NCBI RefSeq assembly: GCF_010894455.1
Contig: NZ_JAAIXY010000001.1
Coordinates: 558,001 to 622,000 of the forward strand
Reading direction: 5' to 3'
Source: Myxococcus eversor
GTDB taxonomy: Bacteria; Myxococcota; Myxococcia; Myxococcales; Myxococcaceae
DNA: 64,000 bases
Under the pieces are notes generated by a model. It ran no database searches. It had not been told where the DNA came from and was given only the letters and a program-made list of their open reading frames with translations. The translations under genes and the position numbers were made by a program. Below are positions 43,115-52,495 of the stretch, piece after piece. Position 1 is the stretch's first letter, and each line of letters starts with the position of its first letter.

Positions 43115-44251
43115 TCAGCGGCTGCCCGCCGTGGCGGCACCGGACCCGGCGCCCGGACCGGCGTCGGGGGACTTCACCTTCACGGCCATGCCGTCGCGCA
43201 GCGCCTGCAGCGAGGACACGGCGACGCGGTCGCCCTGCTTCAGTCCACCTTCGATGACGTAGGACAAATCTCCCAGCGTGCCGAGGACGATGGGACGGCG
43301 CTCCACCACCGTCTTGCCCTCCTTGTCCTGCACCACCATGGCGAAGGGCTGACCACTCAGCCGCACCACCGCGAGCGCGGGAATCTGCAGCGCGTCCCGC
43401 ACGGCGTAGACGATGCGCGCGCGCACCAGCTCACTGGGGCGCAGGCCCGCGGTGTTCTGGAAGGCCGCCTTCACCTCCACCAACTGCGTGCGCGGGTCCG
43501 CCTGCGGCGCGACGAAGAACAGGGGGCTGGTGAGCAGTACCTTGCCCCGCGAGTCGAGCACCTCCAGCATCGTGTCCGGCTTGAGGGCGCGGGCGCGCTC
43601 GGACGGCAGCGCCACGCTGACCTCCAGCACATCCGCCTGGGCAATCGTCGTCAGCGGCGTCGTCGCGCCCACGAAGTCACCCATGCGCACCAGCACGTCG
43701 CCCACGGTGCCCGCGAAGGGCGCGCGCACGGCGTGGAACTGCAGCTGCACCTGGCGCTGGGCCACCTGCGCGGCGGCGGAGCGCGAGGCGGCCTCGGCGG
43801 CCTCCACCTGGGCGCGGCCCTGCTCCAGCTCCTGCGCGCTGGCCAGGCCCTCCTTGTAGAGGGCCTCCGTGCGCGCCAGCGTGGTGCGCGCCAGCTCCCG
43901 GCTGACGTGCGCGGAGCTCTGCTGCGCCTGGGCGCTGTCGAGCGCGGCCGTCTCCGTGCGGGAGTCGACCTCCAGAATCGGCGCCCCGGCCTCCACCTTC
44001 TGGCCCGGCTTCACATGGATGCGGCGCACGTAGCCGGCCACTTGAGGCAGCACGGTGATGTTCTGCCGCGACAAGAGCGAGCCCAGATACTCCCCGGTGT
44101 CGCGCACCTCGCTGGGCGTCAGCGTCAGCACCTGGACTTCGCGAGGAGGTGGAGCGGCTGGAGGCGCCGCCTTGCCCGAGCAGCCCGCCGCCACCAGCAG
44201 GGCGGTACTCCACAACGTCATCTTCAGCGCCTTCAGGGGGCGCACCCGCAT
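43115..44251 (-). CDS. RND efflux periplasmic adaptor lipoprotein
   Basis: This 378-residue protein has a lipobox (LLVAAGCSGK), so unlike the adaptor at 20061 it is lipid-anchored, as AcrA is. Barrel-sandwich halves are in VLPQVAGYVRRIHVKPGQK and FHAVRAPFAGTVGDVLV, with a coiled-coil hairpin between them. The ATG at 44251 shares its A with the TolC stop (TGATG), implying translational coupling; GTG 44263 is an alternative. The C-terminal 20 residues are Gly/Ala-rich. Confidence 0.92.
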   Translation of the reverse strand: MRVRPLKALKMTLWSTALLVAAGCSGKAAPPAAPPPREVQVLTLTPSEVRDTGEYLGSLLSRQNITVLPQVAGYVRRIHVKPGQKVEAGAPILEVDSRTETAALDSAQAQQSSAHVSRELARTTLARTEALYKEGLASAQELEQGRAQVEAAEAASRSAAAQVAQRQVQLQFHAVRAPFAGTVGDVLVRMGDFVGATTPLTTIAQADVLEVSVALPSERARALKPDTMLEVLDSRGKVLLTSPLFFVAPQADPRTQLVEVKAAFQNTAGLRPSELVRARIVYAVRDALQIPALAVVRLSGQPFAMVVQDKEGKTVVERRPIVLGTLGDLSYVIEGGLKQGDRVAVSSLQALRDGMAVKVKSPDAGPGAGSGAATAGSR

Positions 44252-45627
44252 CACCAGTCGCACCGGGCCTCCGTCAAGAATGCGTCCAGGCGCGCCTGGA
44301 CAAGCTCGAACTCACGCAGCGCCAGCGTCAACTCCGCCTGGCGAAGGGCCGCTCCGCTCTGCACCAGCTCCAGGCTGTCGCCGCGGCCCACTTCAAAGGA
44401 ACGTCGGGTGAGCCGGTCCGTCCGGTCCGCCAGCTCGCGCGACTCGGACGCCGTCTTCACCAGGGCCTGCGCCACCTCGATGCTGCGCCGGGCCTGCGTC
44501 ACCTCGACGGACACGTCGCGGCGGCTGCCCTCCAGCGCCTCGGCCGCCTGCCGCTCGATTCCCTCGCGCTCCTTCACGAGACCGCCGCGCTGGCCGCCTT
44601 CCCAGATGGGGACGGACAGCACCGCGGCGATGCTCCACGTGGAGAAGCGTCCGAAGCCCGGGTCCGTCGTCACGCCTTGCAGGGTGCTCGTCAGACCGAG
44701 CGAGGGCAGGTAGCCCGCGGACGCCTGTCGGCGGCTGTCGCGAGACGCCTCCACCTGCGCGCGAGCGGCGGCCAGGTCCGGCCGGGCGTCCAGGTTCTCC
44801 AGCGGGGTGCACGCCTTGCGCGTGTCCTCCATCAGCCCGTTCAGGTTGAAGGACGTGTCCACGCCCACCGCGTTGCCGAAGCCCAGGGCGATGCCGAGCG
44901 CCTCGCGGGCCCGGCGAAGCTGCTCGTCACCCGCGACGAGCGCGCCGCGCGCCAGCGCCACGTCCTGGTTCACCCGCACCACGTCGAGCTGGTTGCTCGC
45001 GCCCAAATCGAAGGAGCGCGTCGTCAGCGCGGAGCGCTCCAGCGCCTGGAGCAGTCCCACGCGGTTGAGCTCCGCGGCCCGCTCGGCCGCCACGGTGGCG
45101 ACCAGGGTGCGCGCGAGTCCCAGCGTGAGGCGGCGACGCAAGTCCTGGAGGCTGGCCACCGCGCCGCGCTCATTGGCCGCGGCCGACGACAAGCCGCGCC
45201 AGGCGCCCACGTCCACCAGCGACTGGCTCAACGACGCGGAGACCGAGCCCAGAATCGGCGCGGTGCCCGTGCGCCCGTCCAGGGCTGGCGAGGGAAACAC
45301 ACCCACCGCCGTGTCTGGGTTGAGGAAGTCATGCGTGGCGCTCGCCTGGGCGCGCGCGTTGGGCAGGAGCGTCCCCAAAGCCTGACGCCACCGGCCCTCG
45401 GCCCGCTGGATGCCGGCTTCGGCGGACCGCAGGTTCGTGGAGCGCTCCCGCACGAGCGTCAGCGCCTGGTCCCAGGTGCTGACCTGCTGAGTGGCGGGAG
45501 GAACCGGGGCCAACATCGGGTCCTCCACCTTCGGCTGAAAGGGGACGGGCGGAGGAACAGGAGGATTCGGCGCGGCAGGCGTCGAGGCAGCGACGAACGC
45601 CAGGAGGAGAACGGTGGAGGCGGACAT
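44251..45627 (-). CDS. TolC-family outer-membrane efflux channel
   Basis: This 458-residue protein has a signal peptide and a Pro-rich linker (residues 18-45). Two structural repeats of long coiled-coil helices follow, as in TolC/OprM (ALTLVRERSTNLRSAEAGIQ in the first, DLAAARAQVEASRDSRRQA in the second). VPIWEGGQRGG marks the second repeat's entry. It is the first gene of the efflux operon, transcribed away from the MarR gene. Confidence 0.92.
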   Translation of the reverse strand: MSASTVLLLAFVAASTPAAPNPPVPPPVPFQPKVEDPMLAPVPPATQQVSTWDQALTLVRERSTNLRSAEAGIQRAEGRWRQALGTLLPNARAQASATHDFLNPDTAVGVFPSPALDGRTGTAPILGSVSASLSQSLVDVGAWRGLSSAAANERGAVASLQDLRRRLTLGLARTLVATVAAERAAELNRVGLLQALERSALTTRSFDLGASNQLDVVRVNQDVALARGALVAGDEQLRRAREALGIALGFGNAVGVDTSFNLNGLMEDTRKACTPLENLDARPDLAAARAQVEASRDSRRQASAGYLPSLGLTSTLQGVTTDPGFGRFSTWSIAAVLSVPIWEGGQRGGLVKEREGIERQAAEALEGSRRDVSVEVTQARRSIEVAQALVKTASESRELADRTDRLTRRSFEVGRGDSLELVQSGAALRQAELTLALREFELVQARLDAFLTEARCDW

Positions 45628-45743
45628 ACCAAGGGGGTAGGTAAGAGTGACTGCAGGTGCGACTCGACTCCCCCCACGCGACGAATCGCGTCAGGCAGAT
45701 GTAATTGACAACCATTGTAGGCGACAACTATTTCTTCAGACGA
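45628..45743. promoter_or_regulatory. Divergent promoter/operator of the MarR-efflux locus
   Basis: This 116-base gap between the efflux operon and the MarR gene has an AT-rich centre at 45700-45735. TTGACA (45705-45710) could be a -35 box for the MarR gene, with TATTTC 18 bases later. The result would be a transcript starting within about ten bases of ATG 45744. The hexamer GACAAC occurs twice (45707-45712 and 45723-45728), spaced 16 bp apart, compatible with MarR dimer binding over the promoters. Confidence 0.45.
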
Positions 45744-46202
45744 ATGACTTTCGCGGAGCACCTCGCCTCGCTGCGTCGCAGCCTTCGCCGCCACCTGACC
45801 GACAAGCTCGGGGTGCGGACGAGTCGCCCGTTCAATCAACTGCTGGCGCTGAAGGCCATTTCCGAGGGCGTGCGCAAGCAGTCCGCGCTTGCTGAGCGGA
45901 TGATGGTGGACGCGCCCGCGGCGAGCAGGCTGGTGGATCGGCTGGAAGAGGATGGGCTGGTGTTGAGGCGGGCCGGAGAGGACCGGCGCTGCTTCAGGCT
46001 GGAGCTGACGGCGGCGGGCGAGCACGACCTGGCCCACCTGCTCGACGTGCTGCGGGAGATGGATGGCGAGCTGGGGGAGTACCTCCCGGAGCCGGAGCTG
46101 TCGGAGCTGAAGCGGCTGATGGAGAAGCTCCAGATGGGCCTGACGATGCGCGCGGGCGGTCCGGAGTCCTCCGACGGCGGTGGCGGCTGCGGCGGGGAGT
46201 GA
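45744..46202 (+). CDS. MarR-family transcriptional regulator
   Basis: This 152-residue winged-helix regulator shows the MarR recognition region in MVDAPAASRLVDRLEEDG and the wing in VLRRAGEDRRCFRLELTAAG. It is probably a ligand-responsive repressor of the divergent TolC-MFP-RND operon and of itself. The C-terminus ends GGGGCGGE, and Cys residues there and in the wing (RRCFR) might sense oxidants. The ATG at 45744 is chosen; the frame is open to a TTG at 45705 inside the promoter. Confidence 0.9.
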   Translation: MTFAEHLASLRRSLRRHLTDKLGVRTSRPFNQLLALKAISEGVRKQSALAERMMVDAPAASRLVDRLEEDGLVLRRAGEDRRCFRLELTAAGEHDLAHLLDVLREMDGELGEYLPEPELSELKRLMEKLQMGLTMRAGGPESSDGGGGCGGE

Positions 46203-46224
46203 GCGGGCCTCCGAAACGACGAAG

Positions 46225-46263
46225 GGCCCGGCCTCCGGAAGTGAATCCGGAAGACCGAGCCCC
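46225..46263. terminator. Bidirectional terminator-like hairpin
   Basis: An imperfect long stem runs from GGGCCCGGCCTCCGG to CCGGAAGACCGAGCCC with loop AAGTGAAT. It lies between the convergent MarR and coiled-coil genes. Three C-A mismatches break the stem and there is no T-run. Confidence 0.5.
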
Positions 46264-46289
46264 TCGGCTCGAAGCGGTGAATCGGCCTG

Positions 46290-47339
46290 TCAGGCCTGCT
46301 GCGCGGACTTCGGCTCGGCCTCGGCGGCGGCCGTGACTTCGGCGGCGGGGGCCTCGGCGGGCGCCTGCTGTGCGGCGGACTGGGCCTCGGATTCGGCGCG
46401 CACGCGGGAGGTCTCCTCGGTGCGCTGGTCGCTGGCGGCCATCTCCTCCGGGGTGAGCTCGGTGCGCTCAGCGAGGGTGCCCGTCTTCTTCTCCAGGTCC
46501 TTGATGGCGCGGCGCATGAGGTCGCGCTCCAGGAGCGTGCGGTTGAGCCGCTTCTCCAGGGCCTTGTACTTGTCCTTCATCAAATCCAGGTCGCCCTTGG
46601 TCGCGGCGTAGACGCGCTGCTGCGTCTCGTTGCGGCCCTTGATGCGACGCACTTCCTTCTCCAGCTCCACGGCGCGGTTGCGGTCCTTGTTCGCCGCCTG
46701 CTCCAGCCGGTCCATCTTCTCGCGGTCCGCCTCGCTCAGCTCGCGGATGACGCGGCGGGGAGTCCGGTCCTCGCGAGCGGCCTCGGCCACCGGCGTCACC
46801 GACACGGCCGCGGCCACCACCTGCTCACCCTCCTTGGCGGGGGCGGCGATCTGCGCCACGGGCGCGGTGGCGACGGGCGCCACGGGAGCGGCGGGGGCCT
46901 GCTGCGGCGGCCGACGACCACGGCCACCCTCCGACTCCGCCTTCAGCCGCTGGTTCTCGGTGAGCACCTGCGCCAGCTCCAGGCGGGTCTGCTCGAGCTG
47001 CAGCGACGCGTTGCGCTCCACCTCGGCGCGGGCCTTGGCCAGGTCCTGCGTACCCTTGTCGCCCTCCTTCTGCTCGAAGACCTTGCGCTTGGTCTGCTTG
47101 AGCTGCTCCTTCACTTCCTGGAGCGCCGCGCGCTGCTCATCCAGTTCCTTCTGCTTGCGCTGCAGCTCCGCTTCGGCCTTCGCGCGCGCGGCCCTGTGGT
47201 CGGCTTCCAGCTCGACGCGGGGCGTGTTGGAGGACGAGGAAGAGGACGGGAGCGCCGTCTGCTTCGCACCGCCGACGAAGAGGTTGAAATACAGCGAGAT
47301 GGCGAGCCCGACTGCCAGGGCGATGACCAGGAGAACCAC
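46290..47339 (-). CDS. Membrane-anchored coiled-coil protein
   Basis: This 349-residue protein has one N-terminal transmembrane helix (VLLVIALAVGLAISLYF). A long coiled coil (about 43-140), an Ala/Pro/Val-rich linker (150-190) and a second coiled coil (195-300) follow, and the Ala/Glu-rich tail is disordered. It starts at GTG 47339, where GGAGG lies 7 bases before. It resembles structural or scaffold proteins; function unknown. No cell-division or motility partner is adjacent. Confidence 0.75.
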   Translation of the reverse strand: MVLLVIALAVGLAISLYFNLFVGGAKQTALPSSSSSSNTPRVELEADHRAARAKAEAELQRKQKELDEQRAALQEVKEQLKQTKRKVFEQKEGDKGTQDLAKARAEVERNASLQLEQTRLELAQVLTENQRLKAESEGGRGRRPPQQAPAAPVAPVATAPVAQIAAPAKEGEQVVAAAVSVTPVAEAAREDRTPRRVIRELSEADREKMDRLEQAANKDRNRAVELEKEVRRIKGRNETQQRVYAATKGDLDLMKDKYKALEKRLNRTLLERDLMRRAIKDLEKKTGTLAERTELTPEEMAASDQRTEETSRVRAESEAQSAAQQAPAEAPAAEVTAAAEAEPKSAQQA

Positions 47340-47584
47340 GGGACGACCTCCACGGGAGGGATATGCAAAAAGCGGGGCAGCCTATCGTCCAGCGCGGGCC
47401 CGTCAAGGGTGCGCAGAGCGGACGGCCCCGGTACCCCGCCTCCATGCCCTGTTCGGAGCAGGGGTGCACGTGCGAAATCGACGGCCCCCTCGGAGGGCAA
47501 TCGCCCGGACGGGGTCTTCCCCGCCCCGCCGGGAGCCGCGATGCTGCGCCGCGCCCGCGGGAGGCCCCGAGGAGCACGTGTGAC

Positions 47585-48403
47585 ATGGCCCATCTGGAGC
47601 TGAGACCCAAACCGCGCGTATCGAGCTTCCGCAAGCTGGCCATTGGAAGCTGGGGGACGGCGTATGACCCCACCGTCTACGGCACGCTGGCGGTGCGGAT
47701 GGACCGGGCGCTCGTCTACATGGAGGCCTTCCAGCGGAGCACGGGCCTGCGGCTGACGGTGACGCACCTGGTGCTCAAGGCGCTGGCGGAGGCGCTGCGG
47801 CGCTGCCCGGACGCGAACGCGGTGCTGCGCTTCCACCGCATCTACCTGCGTCAGCGAATCACGGTGTCCGCGCTGTTGCGCTCGGAGACGGGATGGGCGC
47901 CGGTGCGGGTGGTGGACGCGGACCAGAAGAGCCTGCGCGACCTGGTCCTCGCGCTGGACGCCGCGCGCGAGGAGGCGGGGACTCGCCAGGGTTGGCGCTG
48001 GGTGGAGAAGGTGCCCGCGCCGTTGATGCGGTGGTTCACCGGAGGGGTGTCGTTCCTGGCGGTGACGCTCAACCTGGACCTGGGCCGCTTCGGCCTGCCG
48101 AGGGACGCGTTCGGCGCCGCCATCGTCACGGACGTGGGGGAGCTGGGGTTGGACGCGGCGTATCTGCCGCTGGTGCCCTTCACGCGGGTGCCGGTGTTCC
48201 TGGCGCCTGGAGCCGTGAGGGACACGCCGGTGGTGGAGGAGGGGCGGGTGGTGGTCGGGAAGGTGATGAGCCTCAACGCGTCCATCGACCACCGCTTCAT
48301 CGACGGCTTCCACGCGGGCGTGCTGGCCAACACGTTGAAGGCGCTGCTGGAAGACCCCGAGGCGGCGTTCGGTCCGCCGGACGCGGCGGCCTCGGGGGAC
48401 TGA
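47585..48403 (+). CDS. 2-oxoacid dehydrogenase E2/CAT-like acyltransferase
   Basis: This 272-residue protein has the catalytic-domain motif HxxxDG in SIDHRFIDGFHAG near the C-terminus and the preceding FGAAIVTDVGELGLD region of the E2/chloramphenicol acetyltransferase fold. There is no lipoyl or subunit-binding domain, so it is a stand-alone acyltransferase rather than a dehydrogenase component. The acyl donor and acceptor are unknown. It is convergent with htpX. Confidence 0.82.
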   Translation: MAHLELRPKPRVSSFRKLAIGSWGTAYDPTVYGTLAVRMDRALVYMEAFQRSTGLRLTVTHLVLKALAEALRRCPDANAVLRFHRIYLRQRITVSALLRSETGWAPVRVVDADQKSLRDLVLALDAAREEAGTRQGWRWVEKVPAPLMRWFTGGVSFLAVTLNLDLGRFGLPRDAFGAAIVTDVGELGLDAAYLPLVPFTRVPVFLAPGAVRDTPVVEEGRVVVGKVMSLNASIDHRFIDGFHAGVLANTLKALLEDPEAAFGPPDAAASGD

Positions 48404-48448
48404 GCGCGGGGAGGCGTGTGCGGCCGCTCCCCGCGCGGGGGCTTCACG

Positions 48449-49435
48449 TCAGTACGCGTACTCCCAGCTGCCCTGGCCACCGCGAGCGCGCGAGCCGCCC
48501 GTGCGAGCGCTCATCGCGCGCAGCCTGCGCACCCGCTCGGGGATGGGCGGGTGGGTGGAGAACAGCGCCATCACGCCCCCCCGGTGCAGCGGGTTGACGA
48601 TGAACAGGTGCGACGTCGCCGGCGCCCTGTCGTACGGCATCACCTCCGCGCCGCGCTCCATCTTGAGCAGCGCATCCGCCAGCGCATCCGGGTCTCCGCT
48701 CAGCTCGGCGCCCGTCGCGTCCGCGCCATACTCGCGCGAGCGGCTCACGGCGAGCTGCAACAGCGTGGCGGCGATGGGCGCGACGAGGAGCAGGCCCAGG
48801 TTGGCGAACGCGCTGCCGATGCCGCCTTCCCTGTCATCGCCCCGGCTGAGCATGGAGCCGCCGAACCAGAAGAGCATCTGCGCCGCGTAGCTGATGATGC
48901 CGGCCAGCGTGGCCGCCACCGTGCCGATGAGCGTGTCGCGGTTGCGCACGTGCCCGATTTCATGCGCGAGCACGCCCTCCAGCTCACGCTGGTCGAGGAT
49001 GTCCATGATGCCCGCCGTCACCGCGACGGCGGCATGCTTGGGATTGCGGCCGGTGGCGAACGCGTTGGGCGCGCGCGTGGGCAGGATGTAGACCTTCGGC
49101 TTGGGCATGCCCGCGCGGGTCGCCAGTCGCTCCACCATCTGGTGCAGCCACGGCGCCTGCTCGTAGGGCAACGGCCGCGCTCCATGGATGGCCAGGGCAA
49201 TCTTGTCGCTGAACCAATAGGAACCGAAGTTCATCACCACGGCGAAGAAGCCGGCGAACATCAAACCCTGGGCGCCGCCCAGTCGCTGGCCGATGACGAG
49301 CACCAGCGCGGTGAGGCCCGCGAGCAGCACCGTCGTCTTGAGCGCGTTGCCCAGGCGGTGCCACCCACCGCCGCCGTGCAGCGCCGGACGTCCGCCGCCG
49401 TTCCGGGAAGTTTCGTGGGTGCCAGTGAGTGCCAT
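48449..49435 (-). CDS. htpX: HtpX-like zinc metalloprotease (M48)
   Basis: This 328-residue protein has two N-terminal transmembrane segments (about 34-50 and 57-75) and the zinc motif HEIGH at 158-162 (LAHEIGHVRNRDT). The third ligand is the Glu of SRSREYGADATGA. Two further hydrophobic segments lie in between (about 165-195 and 215-230). HtpX cleaves damaged membrane proteins. The N-terminus has a 28-residue Gly/His-rich extension before TM1. Confidence 0.93.
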   Translation of the reverse strand: MALTGTHETSRNGGGRPALHGGGGWHRLGNALKTTVLLAGLTALVLVIGQRLGGAQGLMFAGFFAVVMNFGSYWFSDKIALAIHGARPLPYEQAPWLHQMVERLATRAGMPKPKVYILPTRAPNAFATGRNPKHAAVAVTAGIMDILDQRELEGVLAHEIGHVRNRDTLIGTVAATLAGIISYAAQMLFWFGGSMLSRGDDREGGIGSAFANLGLLLVAPIAATLLQLAVSRSREYGADATGAELSGDPDALADALLKMERGAEVMPYDRAPATSHLFIVNPLHRGGVMALFSTHPPIPERVRRLRAMSARTGGSRARGGQGSWEYAY

Positions 49436-49611
49436 GTCGTCTCGTTCCTTTCCCCCGTCAGGGGCTTCAGAAACGTAAACAGGCGGGCCGGCACGTCAAT
49501 GAACGCCCCTGGAAATCGTAATGAATCCAGTGGGTTGCGTCGCCGCTTGGACGTCGACCAGGGGAGCGGGCGTGCCGTCGCCGGGCAGGCCCGCCCCGAG
49601 GTGGCGGCGCT

Positions 49612-50844
49612 TCAGTCGTTGTCCCCTTCGACGGACTGAGGCAGCTCCAAATCCAGCACGGTGACGAGCTCTGTCTTGAGCACGTCGGTGACGCCCTTGA
49701 AGGCGTCATGGAGCGCGCGCACGGACGGCTTGTCCTGGGCCAGCGCCTGCTTCAGGTCCTCCTCCTCGATGGTGCCGAAGGCCGCCTCGGCGGCGACGAT
49801 GCGCTCGACCAGCCTCTGCGCCAGCGCCTCCGCGCCCGCGGCCACCAGCACGTCGTCGAAGCCCGTGCCCGCGTAGTTCTCTCCGCAGCCCTGCGCGAGC
49901 AGCCGGAAGCCCCGGACGTTGGCCCGCAGGTTCGCCTTCGAGCGGCCCGCGAACTGCGACTCCAGATGCTCCGGGCAGGTGTCCGTCGAGCACTCGCGCA
50001 TGCCCAGGGGCCGCGCCAGCTTCAGGTCCTTGCCCTCCTTCTCGAAGTAGAACATCGCGTCGCTCAGTGAGTTGAGCGCGGCCTGGTTCGTCGGGAACAC
50101 CGTGTTGCCGGAGCCCGCGGTCGCCAGCGTGTTGGCGAAGTTGTCCTGGTCCGCTGCCCACGCCTTCACCAGCAGCGTCGCCCGCTGATTCACGTCCCGC
50201 GCCACCGCGAGCGCATAGGCGCGCTTGCGCGAGGCCCGCTCCTCCGACGACAGCGCCGCCCACGTGCCCTGCGCGACGATGGGCGAGGTGGGCTGACACA
50301 CCGTCTCCTCCCCCTCGTGGAACAGCAGGTATTCCAGCGCGTACAGGCCGCGCCGGCTCACCAGCGACGTGGGGAAGCCCGCCGTCTCATAGCTCTTGCT
50401 GACGACCTGCTCCTCCACGGCGCAGCGGCTCACCAGCGGCCATGAGTAGATGTTGTCGCGCAGCTCCGCGCCGCCCGCCGCGCTGCGAGGCGCCGCGGGC
50501 CCCACCTGCATCACCTCCGCCACCTGCCACACGTCCATGGCCGCGTGGAACGCCGCGCGCGCCTCCTCCCGCGTCGCCGTGTCCGGCTGGCCCGCGTACC
50601 GCGACACCGCACCCGTCAGCGCGGTGCTCGCCTCCAGGAACTGGCGCGCCGTCTTCTCCACGCAGACGCCCGTCGCCTTCAAGAGGTCCGCTCGCGTCGT
50701 GTCCGTTTCGCCCGGCCCGCCCGGCCCCGCGTCGTCCTTGCCCTTGTCGGACTCCTTGCAGCCCGGAAGCCACGTCAAGGCGGTGATGAGCAGGAGCGTG
50801 CGGGTGCGGCGCGCGCGGAAAAGGCCCGGTGTCTGGGTGTCCAT
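49612..50844 (-). CDS. Imelysin-like (M75) lipoprotein with altered metal motif
   Basis: This 410-residue protein has a lipobox (LTWLPGCKESDK) and the helical imelysin fold. Imelysins carry GxHxxE; here the site reads RRGLYALEYLLFHEG, so the His is Tyr, while the Glu remains. A conserved iron-related context is present: a Fur-box-like palindrome lies 93 bases upstream and a FecA-like receptor is further along. It is likely a periplasmic or outer-membrane iron-uptake protein, not a peptidase. GTG starts are not needed: ATG 50844 fits the signal. Confidence 0.85.
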   Translation of the reverse strand: MDTQTPGLFRARRTRTLLLITALTWLPGCKESDKGKDDAGPGGPGETDTTRADLLKATGVCVEKTARQFLEASTALTGAVSRYAGQPDTATREEARAAFHAAMDVWQVAEVMQVGPAAPRSAAGGAELRDNIYSWPLVSRCAVEEQVVSKSYETAGFPTSLVSRRGLYALEYLLFHEGEETVCQPTSPIVAQGTWAALSSEERASRKRAYALAVARDVNQRATLLVKAWAADQDNFANTLATAGSGNTVFPTNQAALNSLSDAMFYFEKEGKDLKLARPLGMRECSTDTCPEHLESQFAGRSKANLRANVRGFRLLAQGCGENYAGTGFDDVLVAAGAEALAQRLVERIVAAEAAFGTIEEEDLKQALAQDKPSVRALHDAFKGVTDVLKTELVTVLDLELPQSVEGDND

Positions 50845-50936
50845 GGGGTCTCGCTTCTCTCGTGAATGGCAGGGGGCTCGAGGCTTGAGTTCTTGACAGC
50901 CCGTGTGAATCCGTTTTACGAGCCCGCTCCAATTTT

Positions 50937-50955
50937 GAGAACGATTATCGTTAGC
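50937..50955. promoter_or_regulatory. Fur box-like palindrome
   Basis: GAGAACGATTATCGTTAGC matches 15 of 19 positions of the classical Fur consensus GATAATGATWATCATTATC. It sits between the divergent imelysin-like gene (start 50844) and the delta-60 lipoprotein gene (start 50990), so one Fur-type repressor could control both directions. Confidence 0.7.
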
Positions 50956-50989
50956 AGGTTACGGAATATTACTCGGGAGAGGGATGCAC

Positions 50990-52468
50990 ATGAAGAGCCG
51001 GATGGAGCAGCGCAAGTCGTTTGTGGGCGTGGCGGTCCTTTCGCTCACGTTGGCCGTTTTTGGCAGCGCGTGCGGCGATGACGACGAGAAGGATCCGCAG
51101 AACACGCCGGACTCCGGCACGCCGGACTCTGGAACGCCCGACTCGGGCACCCCCGACTCCGGTACGCCGGACGCGGGCCCGGTGACGACGGTGTCGGACG
51201 CGGACATCGCGCTGGCGCGCTTCAACACGGACGGCACGCTGGACACGACGTTCGGCGCCGGTGGCACCACGCGCATGGACCTGAGCACCGTGGCGGGTGG
51301 AACGAAGGACTCCGTGTGGGGTCTGGCGGCGGATGCGACCAACCGGCTCGTCGTCTTCGGCTCGCGCCGTGGCGAGGGTGACCGCGTCGACGCGGACCGC
51401 GTGGTGGTGCGCTTCACGGCGAACGGCGCCCGCGACACGACGTTCGGCACCGACGGCGTGCACACGCTCAACATCTCCAACCTGAGCGACGGCGCGCGCT
51501 ATGGCATCGTCCAGGCGGACGGCAAGATTGTCGCGTCGGGCTACACCAGCCAGCCGACGGGCGTGGGCACGCAGGCGGCCAACCGCATCGTGCTGGCGCG
51601 CCTGGATGACACGGGCGCGCTGGACAACACCTTCGGGTGGAAGGGCGTCGTCAACAACGCGCCGTTCGGTCCCGTCAGCGCGAGCAACCCCGAGTGGGGC
51701 ATGGCCGAGGCGTACCAGGTGGGCCAGTTCTCCGACGGCAGCTACGTCACCACCGGCTACGGCCGCAGCGCGTCCTCCGGCACGGTGGACGTGGTGAACT
51801 TCAAGTACACCGCCACGGGCGAGCGCGACATGACCTTCGGCACGGGCGGTGTCGCCCTGCTGGACCTGGTCAACGACAACGACCGCGGCCGCAACCTGGT
51901 GGTCCTCGGTGATGACCGCGTTGTCACCGTGGGCAGCGCGACGCCGGCGGCGCAGAAGATCTCCGGTCTGGTGTTCGTGACGGACAAGAACGGCGCGCGC
52001 GACACGACGTTCGCCTCGGAAGGATACAAGCTGTACGACTTCGAGCGTCCGGAGCAGGCGTTCTTCGGCGTGGCGAAGTCTGCGGACGGCAACTGGGTGG
52101 CGGCGGCCGGCTACCGTGCCGGTGGCGGACAGGATGACGACGGCGTGCTGGCCATCATCCCGGTGGGCGCGAACGGCACGGAGGTCGCCAAGGTCGCGAC
52201 CATCTCCGAGACGGACCATGACCGCTTCTGGTCCGTGGCCTTCGACGCGTCCAACCGCGTCTACGCGGCGGGCTTCGTCACCGAGGGCGGCGACAACAAG
52301 ATGGTGGTGGTGCGCTACACGACGGCCGGCGAACTGGACACCACGTTCGGCACGGGCGGCATCGTCAAGCACAACTTCATCGCCAGCAAGACCGAGGAGA
52401 CCGTGCGCGGCATCGTCGTGCAGTCTGACGGGAAGATCGTCGTCGCCGGCACGGCCGACAAGCAGTAA
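50990..52468 (+). CDS. Delta-60-repeat surface lipoprotein, probably iron-regulated
   Basis: This 492-residue protein has a lipobox (AVFGSACGDDDE) and an Asp/Ser/Gly/Thr/Pro linker of about five DSGTP units. Six or more delta-60 repeats follow, each around LARFNTDGTLDTTFGAGG or VVRYTTAGELDTTFGTGG, which fold as a beta propeller. ATG 50990 is preferred because GAGGG lies 6 bases before; ATG 50984 overlaps that site. The start is only 35 bases after a Fur-box-like palindrome. It may bind an iron source. Confidence 0.8.
   Translation: MKSRMEQRKSFVGVAVLSLTLAVFGSACGDDDEKDPQNTPDSGTPDSGTPDSGTPDSGTPDAGPVTTVSDADIALARFNTDGTLDTTFGAGGTTRMDLSTVAGGTKDSVWGLAADATNRLVVFGSRRGEGDRVDADRVVVRFTANGARDTTFGTDGVHTLNISNLSDGARYGIVQADGKIVASGYTSQPTGVGTQAANRIVLARLDDTGALDNTFGWKGVVNNAPFGPVSASNPEWGMAEAYQVGQFSDGSYVTTGYGRSASSGTVDVVNFKYTATGERDMTFGTGGVALLDLVNDNDRGRNLVVLGDDRVVTVGSATPAAQKISGLVFVTDKNGARDTTFASEGYKLYDFERPEQAFFGVAKSADGNWVAAAGYRAGGGQDDDGVLAIIPVGANGTEVAKVATISETDHDRFWSVAFDASNRVYAAGFVTEGGDNKMVVVRYTTAGELDTTFGTGGIVKHNFIASKTEETVRGIVVQSDGKIVVAGTADKQ
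51110..51169 (+). repeat. 15-bp in-frame tandem repeat in the lipoprotein linker
   Basis: Four copies of GACTCCGGCACGCCG-like units encode DSGTP. The copies differ mostly at silent third positions, so the peptide is conserved more than the DNA. A fifth, partial copy (GACGCGGG) follows. Confidence 0.8.
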
Positions 52469-52495
52469 CGCGAACAGCTCGTAGCACCCAGTCCT

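Noticed and set aside
39856-43257. 1133-codon open frame antisense to the second RND permease
   Set aside because: Same reason: shadow of the RND gene and adaptor, with no coherent motif.
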